51,251 nucleotides of DNA from Psilocybe azurescens (GCA_023853785.1 JAJIRX010000054.1:1-51251), one strand, 5' to 3'. Shown: positions 22,520 to 35,149, counted from the stretch's first letter. Numbers and translations are program-made. The notes: generated by a model from the sequence alone, not told the origin.

Positions 22520-22834
22520 CGAATGAATGACGAACAAATATGGTTATGAAGTTGTGATGTACCCATTGTAATGGATGAATCGCATTCCAACGGTGTGTTT
22601 TGTCATTTTGGCATCGGCTCAGAGTTTGGTTGAGGCGCTTTGTCGTGCTTGAAATTTCTTCCTTCTCCCTTTTCTCTCCAAATCGGTGGGTGATGATAAA
22701 TGTCCATGAGCATTGTTCAAGGTATCTACACATGCCACAAATTAAGGCCAAGCCAGAGGCTGGTTTCTAAACACGTCCCTTGGAGCTTACACACAACTTT
22801 CTCTCCTTCCTTTGGCTCTGGCTTTAGCTGCTGC
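22520..22834. other. Convergent 3' intergenic region
   Basis: About 315 bp between two convergent genes; nothing recognised. Confidence 0.4.
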
Positions 22835-23338
22835 CTATTTCGCTTTTCTCTCCTTCTCCTTCTTCTCTTTCTCTTTCCGTTCTTTCTCCTTCTTTTCTCT
22901 TTCTTTCTTTTCTTTCTGCTCTCTTTCTTTCCGTTCCTTTTCCAGATTTCTTGACCCACCTACGGGAGAGACGACTGGCCCTCGAAAAACCCTAGAAACA
23001 ACATTTCCAGTCATAGACGCTGTATCATGTGGTTCGGACACTTACCATGAAGGCGGCGGAGGAGGCCTGTCGTCGTCGTCATCTTCATCGTCATCGTCAT
23101 CGCCATCATCGTTGTTGTTGTTGTTGTCGTTCTGGGAAGCTTTTACGCCTTGAGTTGTGACGGAAACTTCTTTAGCGACGATCTGATGTTCCTCGGAGTC
23201 GCCATCGGCGGACACGGTGATGTGGGTAGTTGTAACTGTTGTGGTTGTCGTCACCGAGCCACCCCCAGATGGCAATACGAGAGGTGTTGAGCCATCATCA
23301 ACGCTTTGTTCAAAAATTTTCGGAATTTCTGCGGACAT
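22835..23338 (-). CDS. Low-complexity acidic/basic 149-aa protein of unknown function
   Basis: Two exons (minus): 23046-23338 and 22835-22991, GT-AG, frame intact, 149 aa. The start at 23338 gives MSAEIPKIFEQSVDDGSTPL. A Thr-rich stretch follows (VTTTTTVTTTHITVS), then an Asn/Asp run (NDNNNNNDDGDDDDDEDDD), PPPPPSW, and after the intron a long Lys/Glu-rich helix (EKERKEREQKEKKEREKK) ending KERKAK. The strong polypyrimidine tract on the plus strand is simply the complement of this Lys/Glu helix. The charge layout (acidic block, then a predicted charged single helix) could suit a nuclear or ribosome-assembly protein, but that is a guess. Family not recognised. Confidence 0.6.
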
Positions 23339-24596
23339 CGGATGGATACGATGCGTTTAGATCAATTGAATCGCTTGATACGAGTAGTAAACGATGATAG
23401 TAGCGGCTGGCGGTGAATGGATGTGGTGGATGAGAGCTTGGGGCCTATTTAAGTGACTTGATCATCTTCTGGGTGCTTTGCTTATAACCAAATGCTAACT
23501 GCCGTAGAACGTGATCTGTCAGTGCCAGTGGCAGCGCTAGGTTAGACGCTCAATGAACCCGATTGGTGGAGAGTCATTCAGGCGAGTTCCGTGATCACTG
23601 AAAGATTTGAACGCACTGGTTGCAGTGTTGACGCTTCAGGCCCAGCGAAAGCTGCCTTGCTGCCATGATGAGTGAACTTGGTACGCAGTTGTCTTTGTTC
23701 TAAGTTGAATTAATGAATATGCACTGCTAGGCTGTGAGTGGCAGTGGTTAGTTCGTTTAAACTTCATGTCTAGATGACTGGTTCTCTTCCTGTTAGAGTC
23801 ACGGAATTTGGAAGAGTAATTAGCAAAATTGAGTTGCATTACGGCGAGTACCTTCATTGAAAGTTATTCATTCTTGAAAGTCGAAGCAAGCCGACATCGC
23901 ATCGAAGACCTTTCTGTAGGTTTCATCAAAGGCGTGTACTTTGAGCGATACGAAGGAGAATATATATCCCTCGAAGATAAGGATCCTTGTAATTTGCATG
24001 ACAATGCAATGCAAGAGTGCTCTGCAAAATTAGATGAGTATGAGAGCAAGCGCTATAGTAGCGCTTATGTCGGAGATTACCTTATGACTTTCAGGTTTAT
24101 GTCCCTTATCGCCTCTCATCGCCCAGCCCGCCAAGCGAGATGTTGGTCTTTTACAATTAGACGCTTCGAAGGCGACAAAAGGCCGGCTAAGGCCAGGCGA
24201 CTTGCGAGTACCCTATCCCTCTCGACATGCGCTCAAGTGAATGTTGTTCATTTGTGTTTTTAAATGAATCATGAGATGAATTGTTACACGCCGCTTGCCT
24301 TGCTCTGCCCTTGCTATGCACTATGCAGTGTACCACATCTACACCCATCCCTCTATAATCTATTTCCCTATTTCCCGGCAAGATGGAACAAAACGGGGCT
24401 ACGGAGTCCGAATCAGGTTAACCATGCGGAGTCTAACTCCAAACAGAAGTGGCCGTGTACACGAGGCGATTGCAGGGCCTGCCTGTACATGGGAAAAGAT
24501 GATTTCTCATGCTGCTCACCGTACAGTTCAGCGCGCACGTCCATCGGATTCGCTTCAGCTCGCCACTCGTCCACTAGGTCGCTGTGCGTCTTTGCC
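23339..24596. other. Intergenic, about 1.26 kb
   Basis: Between two divergent genes. A plus-strand open frame runs through 23829-24263 without an early ATG, recognised domain or splice partner, so I do not call a gene. The region upstream of gene A is included. Confidence 0.35.
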
Positions 24597-27500
24597 ATGG
24601 CCACAGGCTTACACTTGTCCTCTCTCCTTACTTCGTTATTGCGGCTTGCACTGAGGATTTTTGAAGAAAGGTGTTATATCGCAGGTGCTTGCCCGTATTT
24701 TTGGACGGCTGCGTTTCTACTGGTCGATTCTTTGCTCGAAATGGAGCCAGGGAGGCAAGGATGCGGGAAGAGGTGAACATAAATCTCGCCCAAAGAATGC
24801 GAGTTCGACGTTGAAGGATAGAGAAAGGGAACGGTCTGTGTGCACTCGAATGAAGACGAGCATCTGTTGTACGACGGAACGGAGCGCTTTGCTCTCGTGT
24901 ACGACGGTGAAACTATATCCCTCGATCAAAATGTCGCATACTCCCTTTTCCCATTCTCTGAAGGTGGAATACGGAGCACGTCGAGATCCTCTCAAAATTT
25001 GAATGCATCCAGAGCAGCTCATTCTCGGGCCATATCTCTGCGTAGCGAATCTCGGTCACACCTTGGGGAATCCATACGCACCCCTTCACCTGCAATATCA
25101 TACGTCGGGACTGAGAACGAGGGTTACACTATCGTCATTCAGCCGACCTCGCCGACCTTGCCAACACCCACCCGCAGATTCTCCCAATCCTTGCCCGACC
25201 TTTCCACTCCATTCGTCATACCACCGGCACGACCTCACGTTCGCATTCGTCCACGTATCGATGTTTCTCATCCTCGACAACCATCCCAGATTGTTGAACT
25301 TTCAGAAGTGATGTCTCCTCAAGAAATTGACAGAGCGAGCATCAGTATTCCCTCGGTGCGATCTTCGGTATCGAATTATTGCCTGGATAATGGTCGGATA
25401 ATACCTACGATGCCTGAAGCCAACCAACGCTACGAGAGGAGACCTAGAATGTCAGAATGTTATTACTCTTATTGACGCCCATACTTAGCGGAGCTGCATA
25501 GACGACGGGATGATATGACGATCGTTATTCAACCTTTGACAACGGTATTCGAAAAGTGAGCTAAATCTTTCTCTGTTCATGACGCTGTTCCAATCATTCC
25601 TGCTCTGATTTTCAGACCCATTCCTCCTTCAGGGTGGTTGAAGTACGTCCATCCCGAAGGAGCGCGATATTTTATCATGAACAAAAGGTTTCTGAGTTCC
25701 ATTCTATTGTTCCTGCGTTTATTCATGTTTTCAACAGAGAGTATACACCGATGCCAATCTCTACGATCCCACGATTCTGTCTCAACTTATGGAAGATATC
25801 GCACTTTGCGAAAATTTCATTCACACCGGAGGACTAGAAATGCCTACAAATATCGATCTGGTCATGCACCTGGATTACAAAGAAGAAGATCCATCGATCA
25901 TCGAGAATAACTACTACTATGTCGATCATGACTCGCGAACGATATTTTTCTTGGATACCTACGACACCGGTTCCTTGTATTCCTGGTATGAGATCTCAGG
26001 GTACAAAACAGAGGCCCATCTTCGTTAGTTCTCAACCTCTGCTCTGAACTCAGCCCTCTAACCTGCTAACTTTAAAAGGTCATGAAATTGAGGCCCAATA
26101 CTGGTACTAATTCTCAATGTTACGCTGTTCTTAGGCTGATTCTTCTGAGTAGGCATTTTCTTATACTATATCCTCACGCTGCCAAACTTTCGAAGGCGAT
26201 GATTGATGAACTCAGAGACACGGTTCACCACTTCATTGGAGGTTTGAAATATGGTCTCCTCGGACATAAGTCGTTCCTAATATGTATTTTGATTAAAGAT
26301 ACGATGACATCCCCTACATCGACAGCACCGTATACCGTGGAAGAACTCAACAAGTTACTGGCCTTAGCTGAAAGTCTAGAGCGTAAGCTATTTCTTTATT
26401 GATCTTCGACGATATGATGATAACGTCGGATGTCCTTTTCAGATAATCTAGACGCGTATTGCGTTGGATCTGTTAGTCTCCTAGGCAAGGAATTTTCACT
26501 TCTTTTATCCGTTGCGTACTGATAAGATGAATTAGCCCGCCTCATGTATGTTTTTGGTGAGATATTATTTTATGTTGTCCGTGCAACCCCATTTGCCCAT
26601 TTGTGTTCCAAGTCCACTCAAGATTTCTCAATTTTCACGGGGAAGGACACGCTCGTATAGAACGCAACTTTTCTGTACACGGGGACGCCATCAATCAGCG
26701 TACATGGCTCATCAAGTCACTGTCCATTGTCCTTTTTCTTCCCCTGACTTCCATTTGCGCACCCTCCAGAATATGTGGGTGGATGGTATAATGCATAAAA
26801 ACGTTTGGGAAGAATCTATGAAAAAAATGAATGATGAGTGGCAAGAATTCGTTCTGTTCGTGAGTTATTGTTATATCTTTTATTTCTCCCCTTTTTTCTT
26901 AACTGGATACGGTATAGGCTACAGTCATGCTCAACGCGAACGTAGCATTCTTGGCTATTCAGAGTGTGGACATTGACAATGATCCGCATAGATCTGCTGC
27001 CCAGATTGGTAGCTATTTATCTGTGGTAGCAAGTATCGGGAGCATCGTACTTGGACTATTGTTAATTCGACAGAACAGAACAAAAAATCGTGAAACAGTC
27101 CACGAAGTGGTCAGTACTGCATTATAACATCATTTGATCTATACCCACTAACTGCGCTTCCAGCAAGCCTATTTGCAGAGGCGGAGGCACCCGAGGCTGG
27201 GGTTGGAGACGCTCGCAATCCTGTACAGTTTACCATATGCGCTCCTCATGTGGGGGTATGTTGTTTACCTCCTCTCTATCGTAGCTCGCACTTAGCTGTC
27301 TTCTATCAGGATGGTGTCATTCTTGGCGGCATTCTCCTTTGTGTGTTTCGCAGATTCTAGCGTGCCTACACGATCTCTCGTGGGATCATTATGCTTCGCC
27401 GTAGCCGTCCTAGTGATTTGGTGTGTATATACGTCCTGGGAAAAGCACGAAGATGATAAGCCAGTGGATCCCTCGGACCCCAAAATGGACGACCGGAGCT

Positions 27501-27643
27501 CTCAACGGTCGAGCAGTTCACGTATACAATTTCAGTCATGGCGGGCCCACATAATCTCGAAATTCTGGAATCTCCCCGCTATCCAGGCATTGCGACGGAC
27601 ATCATATGACTCAGAGCATACAGCAATAAACGAGCGTGTATGA
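24597..27643 (+). CDS. WW-like multi-domain membrane protein, paralogue A
   Basis: Same architecture as the gene at 28156. The likely start at 24597 gives MATGLHLSSLLTSLLRLALR, with hydrophobic AAFLLVDSLL. A Ser/Pro-rich region follows, ending GRIIPTMPEANQRYERRPRM, then MTIVIQPLTTVFEK. The WW-like element is GWLKYVHPEGARYFIMNKR (25636-25690) plus VYTDANLYDP. Next come YYYVDHDSRTIFFLDTYD, HEIEAQYW, ELRDTVHHFIG, SPTSTAPYTVEELNKLLALA, RFLNFHGEGHARIERNFSV and LRTLQNMWVDG. The membrane end contains TVMLNANVAFLAIQS, YLSVVASIGSIVLGLLLI, LAILYSLPYALLMWG and SLCFAVAVLVIWCVY. Breaks: one T short at 26733-26737; others near 24770, 24838 and the short intron near 25450. About 11-12 introns. No catalytic motif recognised. 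Confidence 0.75.
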
Positions 27644-28155
27644 CGATGATCCTGTTATGCGCAAATTCACGATGACTACGACTACGACTACGACTACGAC
27701 TGTAATGATCACACTTGCACTTGTACACATCGATCATTGACATCATTCGCATATTTTGATCGAAACCTCGCACGCCGGGATATTATATTGTGACAAGACT
27801 ATATATCTGTACTAAGATGTATTTCTTAAATGTATATTTGTTTCACGTTCTTGTAGAGCTGTAATAGTCAGATGCATATAGGTGCTTCTCTTCTGCCGGT
27901 CTATCAGACACCGCTTAAGCGCCGCAATAAATAAAGCTTGACTCAAGTGCAATTTAAGAATTCCCGCATCGCCGAAAGATCATTGAGTAAAAACTCAGTG
28001 CTACTGGTTGACTATATATGCTGTCACACAGCCAGCTCGCTCACTGGCAGGCTGTGAGAAGAACCAATTTAAGCAACTGCACTGCCTTTGAAACCTGACG
28101 AGAATTCAAAACCAGCCTTTGCTTTTGACACCATTCTATCTTACCAGGGCCACTT
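27644..28155. other. Intergenic between WW-like genes A and B, with a short hexanucleotide repeat
   Basis: About 510 bp. A GACTAC microsatellite (about 27673-27701, four to five units) lies just after the stop of gene A. The rest should include the promoter of gene B. Confidence 0.5.
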
Positions 28156-30999
28156 ATGCTCTGCGATGATTGCAGCTTCGAGATTTTTCAAGCTATATGT
28201 CGGTTTATACTGCGGCGGGGCTTCCCGCTATCGGCGATCTTGGGCGTCATTCGCCAGCTCGGTCACTTCCTCTTCGTCCTCCAAAACGGTGCCACTTGGA
28301 TATATGGGCGATAGCAAGAAGGCTGATGGGGGCTACAAGATGCTGGGGAACGCCAGCCACTTCTGACAACTGGGATATCGTGATTCGTTCACCAGGCACG
28401 GAATCCATAACGAATGTTGACGCATACCTTCACCTTGCCGAACCACGCACAATAAGCATTCCTGACAGCACAGACACTGTCTGTCTTGCAGAATCCATGT
28501 ACTCTCTTATACCCTCCGATGCTCTTTATAACGTACCATATTATTCTTCACAGTATTCACCTAATCTCGAGTCTGCGAATCACCCTCTCGATGAACAAAA
28601 TCGACAGACTGTAGACCCTGATCCGCCTATTTTGAACCCTGCCTACAGCTTCCCGAACTCGAATATGGCTTTCCCGCACCTGGACCATCCTCGGATTAGA
28701 CCTGTAATGCCTGAGGGTATCATGCGATACGAGGGAAGACATAAGATGTACGATCTGTTTTCATCTTTTATGGAAATTTATAGATTGATATTATTTGGTT
28801 TTCAGAGCAAAAGAAATCACAGGAATAACGATTCAGCCTATGACTATGATGTTTGACAAGTGGGTTGCGCTCCGATATTTCTTAGACCACACAATTTAAA
28901 AGCTTACATATCTGGATATATCAGTTCTTTCGCGCCAGCGGGGTGGTTCAAATGCACGCATCCAGAAGGTGGTCGCTATTTTTATCATGCAGAAAAGGTA
29001 TTTACATTCTCCCCGATATACCTTTAATTTGAAAGCACCGATGAACAACCTCATAGAACGTATACACGGACGCAGACCTTTATGACTATAGGATATTGCA
29101 TCAAATCATGACTGACCTCACTGTATTGGAACATTTTGTATCCCACAATGGCATCGTCCTTCCAGAAGCCTATGATCTTGTCCTAGACCTCCGGTACGGT
29201 GAGCATGGAGCCATTGAAACCAAATACTACTACTTGCATCATCCAACACGGACGGTATTTTTTGGATACGTTCAATGCCAGTGATCTAAATGTCTGGTAT
29301 GAAATCCGAGGTGCCATCAGTGGAAGCCATCTCAGTAAGTCTTATAGCTAAATTTGATAGCAACGACGGACTAATATGCGTCTTAGGACACGAAGTTGAA
29401 GCACAATACTGGTCAGTATTGAGCACATTGGTTCATGTAGCCCGTATATGTGTATTTATGCAGATCGGTTATGGTGCTGATGTCCATGTATGCAGGTATC
29501 ATATCGTCTTGTACCCTCACAGTCTCAAAGTAACGGACCAGTTGGCTCACGAGCTCCTAGACATGGTTCTGCACTTCTCTGGAGGTACGCTATCCCAATT
29601 CAATTCCCGTTAGCGACCGGGATCTCAAGTGTATGTCATGGAGATGTCATGTCCTCTCCGACTTCAGCATCCCCTTTTACATTAGAAGAGCTACAGAAAG
29701 CCTTGACTCTGGCAAAAACCGTGAAGCGTGAGTTTCTGAAATATCAAATTTATAAGTTGACTGATATCCTAAAACATCACGGTAGGTAATACAAGCTGCT
29801 GGCAGTCTGTCGGAGCTGCAAGCCTAGTATGTAAGTGCTGCGCGTCTACATATTCACCATGAGAACCTCGAATCTTATTCCGTCGCTGTTAGCTCGGCTC
29901 ATGCACATTTTCGGTATGTAAACTCAAAGGGTATCTGGCGTATAAGCAACCTATTTAAATGGTAATTCAGCTCGCTCAAGGTTCTATAACTACTACGGGG
30001 AACGGCATGCTCGTCTTGAGCGCACGGCATCTGTCTTTACTGATGCCGAGAATGGACTGTCTCGAACATGGTTCATTAAGATTTCGTCACCACTTCTATT
30101 TTTCATTCCAGACAGCAATCTGAAGTCCTTTCAAAAAGCATATGTCGATGCTATTGTTCACAAGTATGACTGGGAGCATATAATGAAGACATTGAATCAC
30201 GAATGGAAACAAATGGTTCTGCTCGTACGTCATTCGAAATAACGCACCTTGAGCCCTCGATGTTAATACGTCACTTATTTTACCGAAGGCAACACTGATG
30301 CTAAACGTGGATGTTGGATTTCTGTCTATTCAAGGGATCGAACCTGTGCAAACGTTTCACAGATCACCGGCTCAGATTTCTATGTATATTTCCATTATCT
30401 TCAATGTTGGAAGTATTGCTCTAGGATCCCAGTTAGTGAGACTGCATAAAGGGAGCAACACCTACGATTATGTCAGTCATAAATACTTTCAGGATTTCAC
30501 CGCCGAGTATACGATTGATGTTGGTGTTGTTTAGATAAACTTTCTTGCCAAAGCAAATCATCCCGTAGTAGGCCTGGAGAAGCCCGCCATTCTGTATAGC
30601 TTACCATGTGCTCTCGCAATATGGAGGTAAACTTTCAGTGGTCAACGTATCTGCTTAGTTAACTAAGCAACTACATCCAACAGCGTGGTCTCCTTTTTGG
30701 TCGGCGTTTTCTTCCTGTGTTTTGAGAGATCCAGCATTGAAGCTCGGACTATTGTTGGAGCAATAGCGGCTATAATCGCACTATTTTCTATGGGTACTTG
30801 GTCTTCTTGGGATAGTGACATAGGCAGCAATCCCACAAAGACATCACAAACGCCGGTAGAGTTGACGAATAGCAACGAAACGAGCACCGAAGAGACTTTG
30901 CCAGACTCCAAACCAAACGCTTTCAGCCGTCTTTGGAATATTCCAAAGGTTCTCCACATACGACATCGATTACAAAAATCTCGCACACCAGCTGTGTAG
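28156..30999 (+). CDS. WW-like multi-domain membrane protein, paralogue B
   Basis: Closest relative of gene A, 512 bp downstream on the same strand. The start at 28156 gives MLCDDCSFEIFQAICRFILR and a hydrophobic stretch (LGHFLFVLQNGATWIYG). Then HPRIRPVMPEGIMRYEGRHK, ITGITIQPMTMMFDK, and the WW-like GWFKCTHPEGGRYFYHAEK with NVYTDADLYDY (28950-29085). YYYLHHPTRTVFF, EVEAQYWYHIVLYPHS, SPTSASPFTLEELQKALTLA, RFYNYYGERHARLERTASV and RTWFIKISSPLLFFIP follow. The membrane part is TLMLNVDVGFLSIQG, ISMYISIIFNVGSIALGSQL, AILYSLPCALAIWSVVSFLV and ARTIVGAIAAIIALFSMGTW. Stop at 30997-30999. One T is missing at 29268-29273 (before LDTFNASDLNVWYE), and one base near 28310. Function unknown. Confidence 0.75.
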
Positions 31000-32330
31000 T
31001 CTTGCAAAGTCATACCAGTGTTGGATCCGCTCTTCTTTTTGCTACATCATACGGGTTATGAACGCCGTCAATGTATATAGGTCTTGGACATTTGGACAGA
31101 TAGACATTGTATGATATTCCGCTTTCTATCTTTCTATTAGATCTTACTGAGGCTGAAGCTATATAATTTAGAGAAAGTCATCATCACTTGACCCATGGCC
31201 TTCCTTTTGGAGTACGGGTAAAGGGATAACTGGATTTGATGGAATAGATCTCTGGATCGACCTTAAATTGACAGCATCTTGATTCACTTCACGAACGTCA
31301 CCAGACATATGGTAGACATTTGCCCATGACCGGTATAAGTTGGATGAGCTGAAGGCAGTAGACCGTGATGCCAATAAGGTTTTCAGAGTTAGCGCCAAAC
31401 CTGCCTCGATCATTATGCTGTTCCGTCTCGGACAGCCCTGCTGGACGTTATTTTCAGCAGAAACTCATCTTGTACCAATCTAGGTAATATCATTACCTGA
31501 TGGGGTAGTCATATAAAAGTTTACAGAACAAAATCTTTGAAATCTTGATACAAGACTCCTACTATATACAATGAGAATATATGCTCAGCAAGCTCCCACT
31601 CGCTTTTCTTTGCTTACCGTCACTTCATTCACCTAATCACCGATCCTGTGACTGGTTCTGAAAGGTTTCAGAAGTTATAAATATTAAGAACAGTCTCCTA
31701 GGGTTCTCTCAACCATTACATTTGACAAGTTTAATTCAAGGTATGCCATAGCATGTATTCTTAGATACATTCAAGAGTAAGTCATCTGTTCTCGTCGCGT
31801 GCATGCCATGTCGCTTCTAGGAACGGTTTGTCATCATTTCCCACACCTGTGCACCTAATAACCTACGCTAGGCAGAAGTGAGAGAATGGAAGACATATTT
31901 ACTTCAGTCTTATGAGAAATATACGCACCTCAATACGATGGCTTCGTAGTGGTTCAGGGACGTCGTTAGCATGCTAATAGTCTTGTGGAGGCAGCGTTGA
32001 TCAGAACCCGACCTCGTAGCGTCCAAAATGTAGGTTTTGGCATAAAGCGTAAGAGGGTATCCCGAGGGGAGCATACAATTCATTCAAAACACTTTGACAC
32101 AAAGTATATAGACGAAACAGAGAATGGTATATGGGTATCAAAGTAATACAGAAAGCAACAAAAACCAAAACAAGGAAAGCATAGACAAAAAATACAGCGT
32201 GATCACAGAAAAAGAATTTCTATGTAACAAGAGCAATTATGACAACTTCATTCGAACAATAATATATAATAGTAGCTACTTACCCAACTTTATCCTCCTA
32301 GACCCCTCTTCAACTTCATTTCCTATTACT
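31000..32330. other. Intergenic, about 1.3 kb, with a small duplicated gene fragment
   Basis: The minus-strand segment 31168-31413 is open. Its 3' part (coding SNPVIPLPVLQKEG) resembles, at nucleotide level, the first intron of the GYPPS gene at about 33020-33085 (which would read SNPTTPLPVPEQE). It looks like a partial duplicate of the 5' region of that gene or a shared repeat. No other feature seen. Confidence 0.35.
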
Positions 32331-33145
32331 TTACCCGCCACTATTGCCCGGATAGCGCCTGTATCCTGTATAGTTAGAGCCGTTGTTTGGTGGCATAGGA
32401 TAATAGTTTCCAGATGTGGGGTTCCCCGGTGCAGGATAGCTTCCCGGTGCAGGGTATCCACCAGGTGGAGGATAGCCATTAGGCGGAGGAAAGCCGCCCT
32501 GAGAAGGATAAGAATTAGAGGAGGATATCCACCTGGCGCAGGATAAGAGCCACCGCCGGTAGTAGGGTAGCTATTAGGAGGATAGCCGCTGGGAGGATAG
32601 CCGCTGGGAGGATAGCCGCTGGGAGGATAGCCACTGGGAGGATAGCCGCTTGGCTGGACATGGCCACTAGCGGGGTGTTGTCCTGGGTAACCGATAGGCA
32701 CAGAGTGACCGGGTCCATAGTAGACAGTGGTTTGGGCCCCAGGCGGAGGGTAAGTGCTCGTTGAGGGTGGATGGTGGGGGCGGGAATGTGGAGCTACCCT
32801 TGACGGTAGGCTGCACTGGCCCTCGAGCGCGTATACTACAGGAAATGTTAGCCCGATCGATGTGTCAATCACATTGCGGACAAAAGAGAACGAACTCTGG
32901 TAATTGGGGTCTGCCCACAACAGGCGCTCGTCAGTATCGCAGTATAGATCTGTAGTATAGCTTGCCGAAAGAATCATACCCTGTGGCTGGATCAATTCCA
33001 ATGTTTGTAGGAGCGACAATATTCCTGTTCAGGTACGGGTAGAGGTGTAGTTGGATTTGATGAGATCGATTTTAGGATTGTCCTGAGAATAGACTTACTT
33101 TGTTGCCGTAGCTAGGCCCTCAAATATTGATTTCTTAGACGACAT
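32331..33145 (-). CDS. Gly-Tyr-Pro-Pro repeat protein
   Basis: A likely start at 33145 gives MSSKKSIFEGLATATK, spliced to NIVAPTNIGIDPATGYDSFG (exon 2 from about 33028). The middle exon boundaries are unclear. The 3' part is a long Pro/Gly/Tyr-rich tail: VQPTVKGSSTFPPPPSTS, TYPPPGAQTTVYYGPGHSVP, IGYPGQHPASGHVQPS, then five GYPPS units encoded by near-perfect 15-bp repeats (about 32572-32651). Further GYP-type repeats end in GYRRYPGNSGG with stop at 32331-32333. Two frame changes are needed: near 32755 in the poly-Pro part and near 32520. Such tails are found in membrane-associated or aggregation-prone proteins. I do not recognise the N-terminal domain and give no function. Confidence 0.5.
32572..32651 (-). 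repeat. 15-bp minisatellite encoding GYPPS
   Basis: Plus-strand unit GCTGGGAGGATAGCC repeated about five times with very few changes, in frame with the protein, so copy-number change would add or remove GYPPS blocks without a frameshift. Confidence 0.8.
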
Positions 33146-33889
33146 CCTGGATAAGAACGAAGATCAAAGGGACAACGCCTAGTTATGTGTTTAGGGGATT
33201 GAAGGAAACGAGAAGCATTTGTAGTCCTTTATATATATATATAATCAAAATAGCAGACTGTCCATAAAAGTGACTCACCACGCATCATAGGAAGTCGCCG
33301 TCCCTTGGTATTTGTATCCGATCTGCACTGAAACATTGCTTTTTCAGATCCTTTGGGCGCTTAGATTTCACACAAAACAAAAAGATGGAAAAGAATCACC
33401 ATTCACTTGGTACCTTGTTCATCTATCTCCAGCACGGAATCACACAGCTGCGCGCTTGATAAGAGACGGATGCATGGTCAACTGACAATTTCATATACCT
33501 AAGAAGCGTAGGTCTCTCGTACAACGTCCCCATAATCCCCACCGTCCCGTCTGCCGTCTGACATTGCTCCCACTCAAGAGGAGCAGTGCAACCATATACG
33601 GATGGGACTCGGCAACCAGATACGATAGACGAGAGTCAGCGGACTTGGAAGTGGGGTAGAAATTCCCATGAGCCGAATGCCGCAATCAAGAATGGGAACG
33701 GCGTTCCTTTCATATCTCATTTGAGTTTAGTTCAAAGTCTTCCAACCTGTGTGGCAAGCCCATCTGACGGGAGATTCTTGCGAAAAATAGCCTATTCTGT
33801 TGATGGTTGTACACAGTATGTACAGTGACCGCTAAAGATGGCCTAAGCCTGTGATAGTCTGAAGGCAAGTGTCCCTCAAGGAAGACTGT
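33146..33889. other. Intergenic, about 740 bp
   Basis: Upstream of the GYPPS gene up to the target site of the transposon at 33898. It holds a short TA-rich run near 33229-33245. Nothing else supported. Confidence 0.4.
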
Positions 33890-33897
33890 ATGGGTGA

Positions 33898-35141
33898 AGG
33901 ACCCCCGAAACCCCCTTAGAAGGTATGTATCGAGTCCGGATGCATATTGCCCGCCGCAGACAGAGCTTTGCACCCAGTCCGGATACAAACGTCCAATTTT
34001 TGGGCCAATGTTTGTTCAGAAGTCCGGATATGACCGCTCTCGTTGCTGAAGGTATATTTGAAAGTCCGGATACGGGACAGGTCCCAGATGGTTGCCGACG
34101 GGGATGGTAGGCCTACCTATAAAGTCCATTTAGGCAATTAGTTAGTACTCCCATCAGTAGTAGGTACTTGACGAATTGAGACGCTGGTTGGATTTGGGGA
34201 AATGAGAATCCAGCCCTTCATTCTGTGATTTCTCGCGTCTATCTAAATGGCCAGAATCAAGCGCGCAGTAAGTACCTGACGTCTATGCCAAACGTTATCA
34301 CTTTGGTGATTGTTTACTGACTTCGACCCCTAGTAATTGACGGGACGCAAACAAGCATTTTCGAAGTACTTGTTTCCTCCAGAATATGGAACAGCTGTGT
34401 CACAGCCAATACCCTGCTCGCTCCCTCTCAAGGACAGAATTTCGATGGAGGTGGCTTCGGTTTTGTTCTTTTCAATCGTCAATAATTCTGTCATGCTCGT
34501 AAAAGGTACGTCCATTTTTTAAAATGCGGTTTCTTTGGCTTAATTCAAGACTCACTGATAATTGTCTAATACCTGTATTTCTTTCTGTTTACTCCAAATC
34601 GGGTGGGAAGATCGGAAAATATGAGCGAGTAAATGGTGTGTCTAATATAACAGCCACCTCCTACATTCCTGCCAGATCTTCGAGCATTAGCTTTGTCTTT
34701 CTTTACCAACATGCCCAGATCATAGCGGCATCTCCAACTGAAGCAATTTGCATTGCTTCGTCCTGATGCTTTTCTCATCAACCTCGGTAAGGGACCTGTT
34801 ATTCCGTCGAGTAGCAGGGCAGCTTTGGAGATTGCTGAAGTGATCTCTCGCGGTTGTTGCCAACTTGCTACGGCAAAATTTGCAGAAGCTAGTTCAGGTG
34901 TAAAAGTTGGTTGCATGGGATAATGAAAATGGAAACTGTTTTCTACCTAGGTTTACGGCGCCTTCTTGTTCCAGAATTCGAAAAACGCGAAACATTTTTT
35001 TGGCATTTTTAGAGCTATGAGTACCCATGGTGGGTCTGTACGAAAGTCCGGGTGCAAACGGTCTAGCAGAGCCGAAAAGAATTCCGGACATGGGAACTCC
35101 GGGCGAAAATATAGCTCCTAGGGGGGCTCTCCGGGGGTCCT
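33898..35141. mobile_element. Non-autonomous hAT-like DNA transposon, 1,244 bp
   Basis: Imperfect terminal inverted repeats: the left end starts AGGACCCCCGAAACCCCCTT, and the right end read backwards starts AGGACCCCCGGAGAGCCCCC; similarity fades inward. Flanks are 8-bp direct repeats, ATGGGTGA (33890-33897) and GTGGGTGA (35142-35149), one mismatch, which fits the 8-bp duplications made by hAT transposases. Just inside the left end AGTCCGGAT occurs four times at 33933, 33976, 34021 and 34063, spaced 42-45 bp; related TCCGGA/TCCGGG motifs occur near the right end (35045, 35072-35100). Subterminal repeats of this kind are typical transposase-binding sites. No transposase domain is readable inside, so it would need help from elsewhere. 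Confidence 0.65.
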
Positions 35142-35149
35142 GTGGGTGA

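Noticed and set aside
22800..22950. Plus-strand open frames rich in Ser/Phe over a polypyrimidine tract
   Set aside because: They are the complement of the Lys/Glu-rich exon of the minus-strand gene at 22835-23338.
23829..24263. Open frame of 144 codons on the plus strand
   Set aside because: No ATG near its start, no domain, and no splice-compatible exons on either side.
34337..34916. Possible transposase remnants inside the hAT-like element
   Set aside because: The short frames on both strands show no hAT dimerisation (W-rich) or catalytic motif.
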